From Axinella damicornis (taxonomy: Eukaryota > Porifera > Demospongiae > Axinellida > Axinellidae): DNA of 64,000 nt. The translations under genes were made by a program, and so were the position numbers. This document shows positions 21,736-32,727 of the stretch, piece after piece. The notes beneath the pieces are model-generated. The model saw nothing but the letters and a program-made list of their open reading frames with translations, was not told the DNA's origin and ran no database searches. Every line of letters starts with the position of its first letter. The first letter of the stretch is position 1. The DNA lies in the NCBI GenBank assembly GCA_963931865.1, contig OZ007518.1, positions 3,434,055-3,498,054 of the forward strand, read 5' to 3'.

Positions 21736-21895
21736 GGACGTACTGAATACAGTACAATGCAGTTTATTACTGAAGATTGTGTTCTTAAGTACATGTACAT
21801 CCACTTTCTGATTAATGTTTGATCATAATCATGAGGCACCTTTTTAATTTGCTCCAAACTTGGATCTGGATGACCACTATCTTCATCAGTTTACC

Positions 21896-22160
21896 ACTCC
21901 TAACACCAGGATGATTGCAAACATCTGCATGGGTAGTAATGTGTACATTAACACCAGGATGATTGCAAACTTCTGCATGTGTAGTAATGTGTACATTAAC
22001 ACAGGATGATTGCAAACATCTGCATGTGTAGTAATGTGTACATGTAACACCAGGATGACATCTGCATGTGTAGTAATGTGTACATTAACACCAGGATGAT
22101 TGCAAACATTTGCATGTGTAGTAATGTGTACATTAACACCAGGATGATTCCAAACTTCTA
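21896..22160 (+). repeat. Tandem repeat, about 48-bp unit, interrupted
   Basis: Units with ACACCAGGATGATTGCAAAC and ATCTGCATGTGTAGTAATGTGTACATTA occur about five times. The array resumes at 22497-22555 with the same unit, so the DNA between was inserted into it. Confidence 0.85.
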
Positions 22161-22161
22161 C

Positions 22162-22276
22162 CACAGTGCGTGGTGTTCCTTTGATGTACCGCGGAGGTTA
22201 TCCTCCGCTATGACGTCATAGTGGAGGATAACCGATTTATCCTCCGTGGTACATCAAAGGATCGCCACGCTGTGCT
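22162..22276. repeat. Nested palindrome with a TGACGTCA apex
   Basis: The outer arms CACAGTGCGTGG plus CTTTGATGTACC pair with GGTACATCAAAG plus CCACGCTGTG. Inside them a second hairpin GTTATCCTCC(G/A)CTATGACGTCATAG has TGACGTCA, the CRE core, at its tip. It interrupts the 48-bp array. Confidence 0.7.
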
Positions 22277-22352
22277 GAGAATCAGAGAGTTGTAGCTGTC
22301 TAGCAACCGGATCCAGCTACTAACTTGACTTGGAGGTTACATGTATGTCTGT

Positions 22353-22491
22353 GGTAGAAGCCGGATCTACTATGTCGACTCGGAGGTTATGCGGTTTATC
22401 CTCCTTGGGGAAAGTTTAGCCTCGGCTTCACCTCGGCCAAACTTTTCCGCGGAGGATAAATCGCATAACCTCCGCGTCGGCGTAGTAGATC
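22353..22491. repeat. Second GGAGG-type palindrome in the same array
   Basis: GGATCTACTATGTCGACTCGGAGGTTATGCG pairs with CGCATAACCTCCGCGTCGGCGTAGTAGATCC. The inner part GGGGAAAGTTTAGCC pairs with GGCCAAACTTTTCC. It shares the GGAGGTTAT/ATAACCTCC motif with the neighbouring palindrome. Confidence 0.7.
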
Positions 22492-22555
22492 CTATACATC
22501 TGCATGTGTAGTAATGTGTACATGCAACACCAGGATGATTCCGAACATCTGCATG

Positions 22556-23362
22556 ATTGTGTATTACGTAGGACTGGTGTACATGGATATCAATTGATTA
22601 CCGGACAATATGTTTTCAAGGCAATACTACTTCACCAACCAGGGTACACCAAACTGCATTTTCATAGACTTAGTAGTTTTGGTGCTATAGCTTCGGCTCT
22701 GAAACTTTGTTGATGGCACTTGGCCTCTAACTTCGGACACCTGCGTGTCTGTTACATGATCACAGCAACCAAGTTGCTATGTCTCCTTGGGAACTGGGTC
22801 ATCCAACATACGTGGAGCATAGTTCTACTCTCAAATTATGATCGTGGGCAGACCGACATGAAAAACATCATTTTCGGACATTCAATAAACGGATAACTTG
22901 TGCGATCGTGCCAGACTACTGCATACGAACTGTCTCAGTTTACGCAACAAACCGCCCTAGGGTGGTTTAACTTGCATACATTTCAGTTCGAATCAAGCAC
23001 GGTTTGGTTGAAGTCAGATGATCAATAGTGTCCGACAGTTAGTAATTCACTCAACATGTAAATAACAAGTGATGTACCGTAGTCGCGTGTTATTAGGTGC
23101 ATGCGCCTATAACTCCACAGGAAGAAAATATGAAATATGTGCCTATAAGCGAGATGTGCCAAATAACGAATGACATTCCTAGAATAGGAAGTGCGCTTCA
23201 ATTCGAATTTTCCACTCTCGGTCTCTGTAGGATCGAAAATGGCAGAGTTTCTGGAAGAAGACTGCAGCGTTCAACGTTCATGTACAGCGAGTACCTGGGA
23301 CGAGAGTTGAACGTGCGCCTAACAGTGCTTATGCGCCTATAAGTGAGCTGCGCCTAATATCG
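22556..23362. other. Unclassified stretch
   Basis: No exon recognised. Short direct and inverted phrases (GTGCATGCGCCTATAA; GCGCCTATAAG; CGTTCAACG) recur between about 23090 and 23345, suggesting an old repeat. Confidence 0.4.
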
Positions 23363-23460
23363 TGTGACTACGGTGATGTGTGACTACGGTGATGTGAGAC
23401 TACGGTGATGTGTGACTACGGTAATGTGAGACTATGGTAATGTGAGACTGTAGAGATGGG
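23363..23460 (+). repeat. Tandem repeat, about 15-bp unit
   Basis: GTGACTACGGTGATGT-like units repeat about six times with decay toward the right (GAGACTATGGTAATGT). Confidence 0.85.
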
Positions 23461-23544
23461 GGTTTACTACATACCTGGCCTAGGCCCACAACTTGAAATG
23501 AAGGAAACCTGCAGCAAGAAATTCGAATAACGAAGCATACACTG

Positions 23545-23713
23545 ACGATTGTAATTGTTGGACTTCAAGAGGAGAACTTTTGACAATGTTTCGATCAGAC
23601 TGTGCCGATCTTCCTCAGGTCAAAACTGACCTGAGGAAGATCGGCACCGTCTGATCGAAATGTTGTTAAAATTTCTCCTCTTGCCGTGTGAAGTCCACCA
23701 ATTACAATCATTA
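23545..23713. mobile_element. Palindromic MITE, 9-bp duplication CATACACTG
   Basis: GATTGTAATTGTTGGACTTC near 23547 pairs with GAAGTCCACCAATTACAATC ending at 23709. The arms continue through GATCGGCAC/GTGCCGATC. The flanks CATACACTG at 23536-23544 and 23714-23722 are identical. Same duplication length as the TAGCC family but different ends. Confidence 0.8.
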
Positions 23714-23899
23714 CATACACTGTGGCGACATGTCTCTCAACCAATATGAAGCAGTTACTGTCTGCATGAAGAGACGAATATAGCTGGAATTTTTGTTATT
23801 TTAGCACCAAAAGTGTCACATCTGGAACAATAATGGCAAACTTAGCACTTGGTGCTGAAATGTAGCACCGTATTTTTAACAGTGCATGCACTGACTCAA

Positions 23900-24400
23900 A
23901 AGGGAGGGAGAAGGGAAAAGGATTGCGGGAGGAAGGGGAAGGGAGAGGAGGAGAGGGAGGGAAGAGGAGGGGGAATGGGAGAGTGGGGAGGAGGGGGGGG
24001 GGGGGGGAGGGGGAGTGGGAGAGTGGGGAGGAGGGGGGGAGTGGGAGAGCGGGGAGGGGGGGGGGGGGGGGGGGGGGGAGAAGAGGAGTAGGAGGAATAG
24101 GAAAAGGAGGACAGATGAAGGGGAGAGGGAAGTGGACTGGTTTTAACAGACAGTCATTAGTCAGGGTAGAGCAAGGCTCTCTTTACCTTTTGGGCATAGA
24201 GATTAGCATTAGAACAATCATGTCTCACTCGTGTCCACCACAAACACAAAAACACACCACAAACACAAAAAACACGAGAGTGCATGGGAAGGTAGTGGAA
24301 ACATTACACTGAGGTGGTGGGAAACCTTACGCTGAGGTGGTGGAAACATTCATTACCACCCCCCCCCCCCCCCCCCCCCCCCTCCCCCCCTCCCCCGGTG
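23900..24400 (+). repeat. Purine-rich GGGAGA tract and C-run
   Basis: 23900-24125 is almost pure G/A with G-runs; 24358-24382 is almost pure C. Gly/Arg/Glu-rich open frames across it are compositional artefacts. No gene is seen up to 25029. Confidence 0.8.
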
Positions 24401-25029
24401 TGCTTCACATGCTGTCTGCTTTATGTGCTTCAGGTTACTATCCCATAAAAATCTCCACCTCGTGTGTGGTTCTCTACTGAAGCCCAAGGATACACAATTA
24501 TTGTTTACTGACAACTTGTGAAATCCATGACAACTGGCTGCTTTAAAATTAAATTGCAGTGCACATGCACATGTACGTCCGTGTACAGCTCTGTGTACGT
24601 TATTGTTGGAAGTACAAACGGCTACATGGGAGCTCGAGGGAGGAGGTACATGTTGTACAAACGTAAACGGCACTGGTGGGGTGGAGCCAAGTTGAGGGGC
24701 AGAGCCATGTGACTGCTCACGGTTCTTTTGCTAAAAACGGAAGCACTAGCGTAGTTACTTTATATGCAGTATCGATCAAAATGTGTCCTGCGTCACTGGT
24801 AAGCGTTTATACAGCTTTAATAGCCTACGTAGCAATCACATTTCGTCCGATTCAACACATACATGTACTAGAAGCATTGTTGGTACATGATTGTGTTTAC
24901 CGAGATCGCCATAGAAGCTGCTATCTCCAAAAATGCTAAATAGCCGCCATGTTGGTGCTCATTTCCGTATTCTCGAATTGATGACGTCAGCTGCTATATT
25001 ACACTGTCATTATGTTATTGTGCACTCAC

Positions 25030-25199
25030 TTGTAGGAGGTGAGCACTGTCTTGTTCACGGTAGTGATGAGGATGGAGACCGCCCCTAGAAACACGGAGGA
25101 GCCCATCTGCTTGGCCAGATTCACGAGAAATATCCTCCTCCTGTCGGGACTCTCGGTGGTCTCAATCTCAACCTTTACATCCCCGTTGGTGGACTGCAT
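25030..25199 (-). CDS. First coding exon of an SLC35D-like nucleotide-sugar transporter
   Basis: On the minus strand an ATG at 25199 opens 56 codons plus two bases, ending TCCTACAA at a consensus donor GTGAGTG. The peptide has a charged cytosolic N-terminus (VKVEIETTESPDRRR) and then a first membrane helix with SVFLGAVSILITTVNKTVLT. The VNK(T/S)VLT signature after a helix is characteristic of SLC35D-type Golgi/ER UDP-sugar transporters, whose next exon usually begins with a Phe-Pro-Ser-like turn. I could not find the following exons at lower coordinates; they may be distant, in the 200-N gap, or lost. The frame and splice site support a real exon; whether the gene is complete is open. Confidence 0.6.
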
Positions 25200-25304
25200 G
25201 CTCAGATCTGGTCAAGAAATGCGTGTACTGTACATGTATTTTGAGGGATGGGATATAGCAGTACAACTGATTTTGCAAGTGACACGCAAACTCCAACACA
25301 TTAG

Positions 25305-25580
25305 GCCCTTCCAAATCAATTTATAGTTTCTCATCCAACCTAATTTCCGCCCGCGTGGGTTTTGGCTTCCTCAAGTATCTCATGAACTGAGCATGCTCAG
25401 TGGAAAATTGCATTACGTCATACCTGTCTACACGTGGATCGGGAGCAGAGTCGGGAGGAAACACTTGAAAAAGAAAAGGAAGAGCTAAAAAGGTGAGATA
25501 TTGCCAAATGTATACCGCCCGCCCGCATGCCCAGTACACTGGGAGTGAGATGAGAAACTATAAATTGATTTGGAGGGACC
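25305..25580. mobile_element. MITE with 30-bp inverted ends
   Basis: CCAAATCAATTTATAGTTTC near 25311 and its complement near 25556-25573 (GAAACTATAAATTGATTTGG) bracket about 230 bp. It lies about 100 bp upstream of the SLC35D-like start codon and could contribute promoter sequence. Confidence 0.7.
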
Positions 25581-25724
25581 TTATTCAGTATACTGTACGT
25601 CCCCTAACTACAAGTACATGTGTATAGACCTGCACTGAGTAGTGGCTACAATGACGCAGGATAAATACATTGTACAGAAAAGGACAGAAACGGAGTTTTC
25701 AGAAAATGCTTGTTTCACACCAAG

Positions 25725-26180
25725 ACCACTTCAACTGTTCTGTTTCTCGGGCCCGACCGACCGCATATTTTCCACTCTGACATTGAAAAATGTAAACACG
25801 TGATTGTCATGTGGTCTTGTCTCCTCGTAGATTGTATCGTTGCGGTTTTGGACGCTATGTTTGCTTGGCCAAGTGTTTCAGTGAAACACTTGGCCTTGCG
25901 ATTCAGAGTGAAGATAGAGTGGGAGAAGACTTTTGGCGAACTACTGGAGAAGGTTGCCACGGAATATTGGGTTCAATAGTACAGGAAGTGATGTAAGCTA
26001 ATTGATTTATTCTTTTTCATTTTATACTCACAGAACACTACCACTTTTGTACATGTATGTGCGATGGCCCCCATGGGCTCAGCATTCTCATTAAATCATT
26101 GATTATTTTCTTGCCGACCTACCAACCAGTAAGTGGGAGGGACTTGGCCCGAGAAACAGAATACCAAGTAGAAGTGACCA
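25725..26180. mobile_element. Possible element with CTGTTTCTCGGGCC inverted ends
   Basis: ACTGTTCTGTTTCTCGGGCC at about 25735 pairs with GGCCCGAGAAACAGAATACC at about 26147, with weaker complementarity outside. A perfect inner hairpin, GGCCAAGTGTTTCAGTGAAACACTTGGCC, lies at 25866-25894. No duplication was found at the edges. Confidence 0.45.
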
Positions 26181-26208
26181 AATTTTTAAGGAGAATTGTG
26201 TCCTGGAC

Positions 26209-26260
26209 TAGTCTGGATCCCAGACCGTAACTCGCCGGTTAGGGTCTGGGATTCAGACTA
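26209..26260. repeat. 52-bp palindrome
   Basis: TAGTCTGGATCCCAGACC pairs with GGTCTGGGATTCAGACTA. It is MITE-like, but no target duplication is evident. Confidence 0.6.
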
Positions 26261-27277
26261 CGTTGGTGCTATGTATGCTATTACCTGTTGATAGATTTTC
26301 GTTCATCCAGTGCTTCGGAAGTCTCACACTTTCAGAAGTTCTTTTGCAAACACGCAAGTTGGGTGATCGGTGGGCGAGTCTACTAGCAACCTCACCCACG
26401 TTTCTATATAGCGCGCTAGCGCGGCTGCAATAACGCGCTATGACGTCACAAAAACCACGTGACCGAGTACTTCGGCCGCGCGCGCCGCATTGCAACAGAA
26501 CATGGAGTTCAATGGCAGCTGAAAGGAAACTAGCAGCTCACTTGTACTCGACGTCGCGTAGCTGCTCGATCTAATCGGCATGATAACTGCGCTACAGCGA
26601 CAGTTGATTGCTCCTATCATGGATACTAGAGCACGTGCTCTATTATCCATGCTCCTATATAGCTATATAGAGAGCGTTCTGGGGCCGTGTCCCGGAAATC
26701 CCTGCTGTCTGGAATTATGTCATGCAAGCGCACAAAATCGGAAGTCAGTGTGATGTTCAGCCTCGTCCCTAGGCGCTTACACTGAGCATCTGGGAACGCT
26801 CGAGGCTATAATTATGTGATGTGTAAAACGACAATGGATCGAAGGCTGGGAGATCCATAGCTATGTCAAGACTGATGCATGTAAACAGATGCACAATTAG
26901 CTAGCGTTTGTGGCTATAGTCATGTCAGTACGTGCAGAGGGAGGGAAGGCAAAGAGGATGGCCAGAGGCAGATGCCATGGCATCGATCTGTTCAGTGTGT
27001 GGCTCAGGCAAAAGGCAAATGTTTGTACATAGTTAGCTACATGTAGCTAGTACCTAATGATTAGCTATAGCTACATCAGTATAATAATTTCAGGAAAAGA
27101 GCTTTCAATGACATGAATGATCAAATTTCTCAACAGTACATTCCTTTCACCAAGATAACTAAACAGTCCCAAATTTAAACAGTCTCAAGTTCAGTTGGAA
27201 AAAAATCGCAGCTACATTTACCGAGTTATAGGGTGGGTTAATTAATAAACCCTTCTGATCAACGCATTAGCGATTAG
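26261..27277. other. Intergenic, part CpG-containing
   Basis: A CpG-rich patch at about 26405-26500 (GCGCGCTAGCGCGG, GGCCGCGCGCGCCGC) and a diverged TAGCC-family member at about 26759-26812 (AGCCTCGTCCCTAGG to CGAGGCTA). No gene recognised. The patch could be a promoter for a gene not visible here. Confidence 0.4.
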
Positions 27278-29080
27278 CTAGTCGGAGTGTGCATGCTGAC
27301 CTTGCTGCGAGAACTTAGACGCAAAGCAGTAGATAACAAAAGCAGAAAATGCCAATACCGAAGCTCCACCGGCCGCGTACAAAACCATGCGAGATTCAGA
27401 GATAGTAGTTGGAATGCTCTGGGAGTATTCAAAGAAGTTATCTGGATCGTGAACCGCCTTGATATTCACGAGCCTCTGATAGTTTTCTTGGAAATATTGC
27501 TGATTATGATCCCGAATATTCAGGTTGGCGTAGTTGCGATATTTTCCAACACCTAGGTAAGTTGTGATGTTGTCGATGAAATCATTGAACCACTCAGTCA
27601 TTGATGGCTGGTCACAGGGCTGAACGTAGTACGAGAGAAACTGGTAGGCGAGAGTGCTGTTCCGATGAGGAAAAGCTGTAGCTTCTGATGCGATGGCGTT
27701 TATCGCTCCCCCAAGCGAATCCATCTGCATGGAAGCATTCTCACATCCGGTTTTCTCTTTGACGGTCAACATATAATGTATCGCTGATCGAATGCCGTCT
27801 GGTGAGAGATACCCCGGGTTCTGATAACCAGACGTCATGGCAAACGGTTGACCACATGTCGGATTCTGAAGACATTGCTGAAAGTCACTAACCGTACCGC
27901 ATCTGTTCTCAAGAGTACACGCAGCCCAAAAAGCAAGAGATCCTGTGTAATTCTCAGGAGTGTATGTGCACTGGGTAAAGGTTTGATCCTCATAGTATCC
28001 ACTTACGGAAGTGCCTGGTACCTTAGCAAGTTCATCGATACACTTGAGGCTGCTGTCGGTCGTGCCTGAAATATGAAATGCAATGATCAGTTCTGTAGGT
28101 GTGATTGTTAGCCGTGACCAAACATTCTGATGTTTTTGAAAAGCAGGGGTCTGGAGGCACTCCTGCCATTTCTCAATCATTGTAGGCCAGTCGGACGAGT
28201 TATGGAAATAGTAGAGCAAGTCTTTGTTCACTGCAGGAATTTCATATGCCGCAAGTGTAAACTCATACACAATTCCGTAGTTTCCATTTCCCCCACCTCG
28301 CAGTGCCCAGTATAGGTCTGGGAATGAGTTTTCATTAATGGTCATTGTTTTTGCATCTGCATTGACCATCTTGACTTCAAGAACTTGATCAGTAGAAAGT
28401 CCATGCTTCCTGAGGAGAATGCCCTTCCCTCCTCCCAGGGTGAGACCAGATATACCGACTCCAGGGCATGTGCCCCCAGGGTAGAGAAGCTGATGCTCCA
28501 TAGATAAAGTATTGTACAGTTGCCCCAGGGTGTTGCCTGCTCCTACCACAACTGTCCTTCCATCTGGGTTTACGGTCAAAGTCTTGAATTGGCTAATATC
28601 AACCACAACTCCAGCATCTGCAGTACTAGCACCAATGTAGCTGTGGCGATTTCCCCGGACAGCGAGTCGAATATTTTGGTGGGTTGTGTTCTGTAACTCC
28701 CGCACTTTCATTACCACTGCCTGAATGCATGTAGGGTTTTCAGCCATCACGACAACACACGGGGACGGGTGCTGCGGCATTGCAGTGTTGAACTGGAAAG
28801 CAGCCGCGGCATACTCCTCTTGAGTAGCATCCCGGCAGGTAATAATGTTCTTACACTGGGGAAGTGCGAAAGAGGTAGGACAGTTCAGTTGATCGCAATC
28901 GGGCTTTGTGATATGACTGTAGCAGTCTTCCTGACTTGTGACTACGTCACGAATGTAGCCGGTGGGTCCGAAGTCAGGATACTTTTGGGCACCTGACAGA
29001 GCTGTGAATAGAGTATGAGAGGCCATTAGTAAATGAGCAAAACAGAGATGCATGTACACACATTGGTGAGCCTGACCCAT
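27278..29080 (-). CDS. Berberine-bridge-type FAD-linked oxidase with C-terminal membrane helix
   Basis: An uninterrupted 600-codon frame. A hydrophobic leader (residues about 10-31) suggests secretory entry. The FAD-binding PCMH-type domain spans about 105-280: VRGNRHSY places a His at about 146, the site of 8-alpha histidyl FAD linkage in this family. CPGVGISGLTLGGGKG places a Cys at about 205, the second (6-S-cysteinyl) linkage in bicovalent BBE enzymes. The C-terminal BBE motif is DPDNFFEYSQSIP near 550. A helix, VLYAAGGASVLAFSAFVIY, near 565-583 and a short tail follow, predicting a type I membrane protein. Such enzymes oxidise alcohols, sugars or alkaloids and make peroxide; the substrate here is unknown. 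The absence of introns is notable among split neighbours. Confidence 0.88.
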   Translation of the reverse strand: MGQAHQCVYMHLCFAHLLMASHTLFTALSGAQKYPDFGPTGYIRDVVTSQEDCYSHITKPDCDQLNCPTSFALPQCKNIITCRDATQEEYAAAAFQFNTAMPQHPSPCVVVMAENPTCIQAVVMKVRELQNTTHQNIRLAVRGNRHSYIGASTADAGVVVDISQFKTLTVNPDGRTVVVGAGNTLGQLYNTLSMEHQLLYPGGTCPGVGISGLTLGGGKGILLRKHGLSTDQVLEVKMVNADAKTMTINENSFPDLYWALRGGGNGNYGIVYEFTLAAYEIPAVNKDLLYYFHNSSDWPTMIEKWQECLQTPAFQKHQNVWSRLTITPTELIIAFHISGTTDSSLKCIDELAKVPGTSVSGYYEDQTFTQCTYTPENYTGSLAFWAACTLENRCGTVSDFQQCLQNPTCGQPFAMTSGYQNPGYLSPDGIRSAIHYMLTVKEKTGCENASMQMDSLGGAINAIASEATAFPHRNSTLAYQFLSYYVQPCDQPSMTEWFNDFIDNITTYLGVGKYRNYANLNIRDHNQQYFQENYQRLVNIKAVHDPDNFFEYSQSIPTTISESRMVLYAAGGASVLAFSAFVIYCFASKFSQQGQHAHSD

Positions 29081-29741
29081 TCATGCACTTGATGGTTATG
29101 AATATTCCTACACAGCACACATGAGGGCACATGGACAATCACCAGGCCTGTAGCAGGGGCTAGGGGGGTGGTGATCAACCTGCTAAACGGAGCTCACCAG
29201 TATTACGTGACTATACTGCACATGCATGGCAAGCATGGCATATAGCTGCATGCAAGTCATGGCATCCACAAAACAACCCCTTTTCGGATTTCTGTGAACC
29301 ATTCTCGACACTTTCTGTTCACAGCTACCATCGATCACTGTGCAGCTAGCAGTCAGCTACCATCGAGCAGCTACCATTGATCACTGTGCAGCTATAGCAA
29401 TCAGCTACCATCGAACAATGTTGAATCGTATCACTGTACAAATACGTGTCACGACTATTTTGGCAACTCTGGACATTCATTTGGATACATCCTGAGTTGG
29501 TTTGACAGATCTCTTCTACACCGTAGTCGCGCATCTGACTTCTTCGATCCTACCGGGATCCATGTGGGAAAGTTAATTTTGCTTGATCATTGCACACTCA
29601 TTCATTCTGCACTCCTGCATGTAGCTATATGAGGGCTATATACATCACTCCAAAAGCTGTAAGGCTTCTCATAACATGCTCTGTACGCCACTTGAACTCA
29701 TATGGTTTCACTACAGTGAGATGACATGGCAGTGAATATGT
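29081..29741. other. Upstream of the oxidase; short tandem repeat
   Basis: About 29310-29420 repeats CAGCTACCATCGATCACTGT with variants three to four times. No gene recognised; it probably contains the oxidase promoter. Confidence 0.5.
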
Positions 29742-29745
29742 TTAA

Positions 29746-30105
29746 CCCTTTCCATGCACTAGTTGGCAGCATTAGAGCTATAACCCTTAAACGTACCCTA
29801 ATTCAGTTCCCTCAAGCTGTTGGGCCCGAAAACTGTTTCCAGAGGTCGTTTCAGCCAGACTCAGCCGATACATGACTCTATCCACACCCACCAATTGACA
29901 AAGTTTCAATGAAGGCTCTTGTTTGTTAAATGCCAACCTGGCATAGCTGAGAAATGGGGACTTGAACGCTGGGAATGGAGGCCTGACAAGTCCATTCATG
30001 CCCTTTTCTCCCCCCCCCCCCCCCCCCCCCCCCCCCCCTTCCCAACCTTGTGCAGAACCGATCTCCAAATAAGGACATTGCCAGAAGTGACATGGGCAGA
30101 AAGGG
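29746..30105. mobile_element. piggyBac-like MITE, TTAA target
   Basis: TTAA at 29742-29745 precedes CCCTTTC, and GAAAGGG is followed by TTAA at 30106-30109. CCCTTT-type ends with a TTAA target are the hallmark of piggyBac-type elements. The interior contains a C-run at about 30011-30038 and no transposase. Only the short ends match, so the call is moderate. Confidence 0.6.
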
Positions 30106-30109
30106 TTAA

Positions 30110-31490
30110 CATGTACATACTTCGAATTAGAATTATAATATTATACATGTAGTGACGTTGAATTCACAGGTGGCTCTATCGGCACACATGTATGTAGGTG
30201 TCTGTGCAGGACAGAATTGGGCGGGAATCTGGAGCGGGACTAGACTAGTGATGCGCGACCTTTGTACTTCACAACTACACAACATCCATGTTGGGGGGTG
30301 CTAACAGGGATTTGTGCCCAGGACAAACATCATCACAGTAAAACTAACCACAGCACTATGACACTTGTAGCTGTACTGGTATATGCATTCAACATGGAGT
30401 GGCTACAGTATGTATGTGTGCTTACAGCAATAGGATTTACTATAGGGAAGGGAGCAGGAGAGCAGAGTTAATATTCAATATCACTCAATCTTTTCCAGAG
30501 TGCTCATATCTCTGAGAGGCTACACAAATGCTGGTAACTACCTGGGAGCTGGAGTAAGCCTTACTTGAGAGGGTTGTCCAATGGTGTCATGTTCAGTCCA
30601 TAACACCTTTCCTCAGTCCCAAGTTACTTTGGCAATCCCTTGACCATGCACATTGGATTATCCTAGGATAGGCATCTCCGGCAGTCCCAGTATTATCTCC
30701 TGACAGGCATCTCAACTCTTGCCCTTACTAATACCGGCAGTCCTGGTGTTATCCTAGGATAGGCATCTCCCTCTTACACCAGTAGTCCCAGGGACGTCTG
30801 AGCTACACCGGCAATCCCTACAATCCCCGGATTATCCAGGGACTACCAAACCCCTCTGTCAATTCTCCAGTGACTTTCCTAACCCCTGGGACCCCTCTGT
30901 CAGGACCCGTTAAATTTTTAAGCTCAAAAATGGCCACTATATGTTTGTAGCAGTAGTCTGCATGGCTTTTGATAACAACAGATGCTCAGCAGAGCACGTA
31001 TCCTGTGTGTTACTTTGACTTGATATAGGTAGGCCTACTACAGATTACTAATACAGCATGCACGCTGAAATAGCTAGGATATGCCGATGAGATAGCTAGG
31101 CAAGTATGCATACAGTGATGTCAGCATGCAGAATGAGATACCGTAAGTTGTGGCAGTAATGTGTGTGGTCCAGTTGTATAAATACTTTCACGCAGCTTTT
31201 CTCAGCCTCTCGAGTGGATCTCTGATCTGTGAGTTATGTAGACGCTAGTATTTTCTGAATTCTGACACTTCTATCCTGAACTAAGCCTTCAAACAAGGCC
31301 TTCATTGCTGAAACTCCATAGACAGACTGACAGACAGACAAACCAATCATTCTACCCCTTCTGCGCGCATGCGCACGGGATAATGACTGAGTGGGTCATC
31401 AAGCATAATATTATACATTATAACGATGAGGAATTGTGGAATAACATTTATAATTATGGTGATTGTCCAACTTCCATAGTGTAGTTGCCT
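30110..31490. other. Intergenic with degenerate repeats
   Basis: About 30640-30790 repeats ATCCTAGGATAGGCATCTCC with GGCAGTCCCAGT-type spacers. No gene recognised. Confidence 0.45.
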
Positions 31491-31492
31491 AG

Positions 31493-31700
31493 CACTGTCG
31501 TAGCATAGGTCATGCGTTTCCAAGAAACACTATCAACAGTAGGACATGCTAGGTTGTGCTAGGTCAAGCGTTCCCAAGAAAGGCTATCAACAGTAGGACA
31601 TGCTAGGTTGTGCTAGGTCAAGCGTTCCCAAGAAAGGCTATCAACAGTAGGACATGCTAGGTTGTGCTAGGTCAAGCGTTCCCAAGAAAGGCTATCAACT
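31493..31700 (+). repeat. 54-bp tandem repeat, nearly four units
   Basis: GCTAGGTTGTGCTAGGTCAA then GCGTTCCCAAGAAAGGCTATCAACAGTAGGACAT repeats with little change except in the first unit. Confidence 0.9.
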
Positions 31701-32452
31701 GTAAAGATTAAATTGCCATGCATCCTCATGTTATGTTTGTGACAGCTTGAATTATGTTTGTGACCATGCAGTGGCTTCACTACTGTAGTATTGTGACAAG
31801 TGGCCTCACTATTGCAGTATTGTAGTATTGGGACATGTTATTTTGCAGTACTTCAATTTACAAGCTTTAATTTGGAGTTCACAAGGTCAAAAGTCAGAAA
31901 CTAACATCCAAAATTTAGAAGGAAATGAAATGGTTTCAGTGAATGCAGTGGCTCTGTTCAGAATAGTGAAATGGCCATGCACTGTTTACACACTCTTGCC
32001 ACTTCTCACACTATAGCTACCCTCACAAGAAGAAGGTGTGGCAATCATGCGGTAGTCGAGTCCGGGAGTACTAGCAGGAGTGCTCTACTCGAAATTCTAA
32101 TGGTGAAATACAAAGGCCTCCAAGATACGGTAATTCTAATTCAGGATCAATAATCTTAAGGTTAAGATTACAGATCAGGATCAATAATCTTCTAGGATCA
32201 ATATCTTAAAATCGTCCTTGATCACTTTGTGATCATTCTCGTCCAAGGTTCTTAATCGCTTGATCTACGGGGGTTCAAAGGTCCAAATTATTTCCACGCC
32301 TCCTTTATCTGAGAAAACAGTGATTCATTGCTCTGAGTTCGTCATGATCCCTTGATCCACTCTTAAAAGGTGTTGATTGCTTGATTCGGTTTTGATCCCT
32401 GTCGCAAACGCTTCTACAGGCGACACATGCACGCAGGTGACTACCCCTTGAA
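31701..32452. other. Unclassified stretch with GATCAATAATCTT repeats
   Basis: AGGATCAATAATCTT and related phrases recur around 32140-32210. No exon recognised. Confidence 0.4.
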
Positions 32453-32727
32453 CTATAATAAGGATGGTGACTCTGAATCAGTGTCACTGTACTGCGCATG
32501 GTATTTTATCAATCTCTGACAACAAAGGGGGGCACAATAGATGTATTTACAGGACGGGACGGTGCCCTTTTCAAGACACATTGCAGAGAACCCTACGTCA
32601 CTAGCTACAATCCCTGGATCTTCCTGTGCTGATGCACTGACTGTAAGTCCATACAAGTAAAGTTCGTGTTTTATGATCACTCACCAACAGAGATGGACAA
32701 TAACAGAGCCGTCAGGGGCACTGCCAT
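32453..32727 (-). CDS. Small secreted Cys-containing peptide, two exons
   Basis: I propose exon 1 at 32685-32727 and exon 2 at 32453-32640. Exon 1 is ATG plus 14 codons ending G at a consensus donor GTGAGTG; exon 2 follows the acceptor GGACTTACAG. Joining restores a Val codon and gives 76 residues. The leader MAVPLTALLLSISVVSASAQ is a clear signal peptide. The mature part is acidic at its start (EDPG) and has five Cys (MCLEKG, SCKYIYC, LCC). An odd Cys number suggests either a dimer or a missed downstream exon. No family is recognised. The gene starts 371 bp from the opposite-strand gene at 33098, so the two may share a promoter. Confidence 0.5.
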
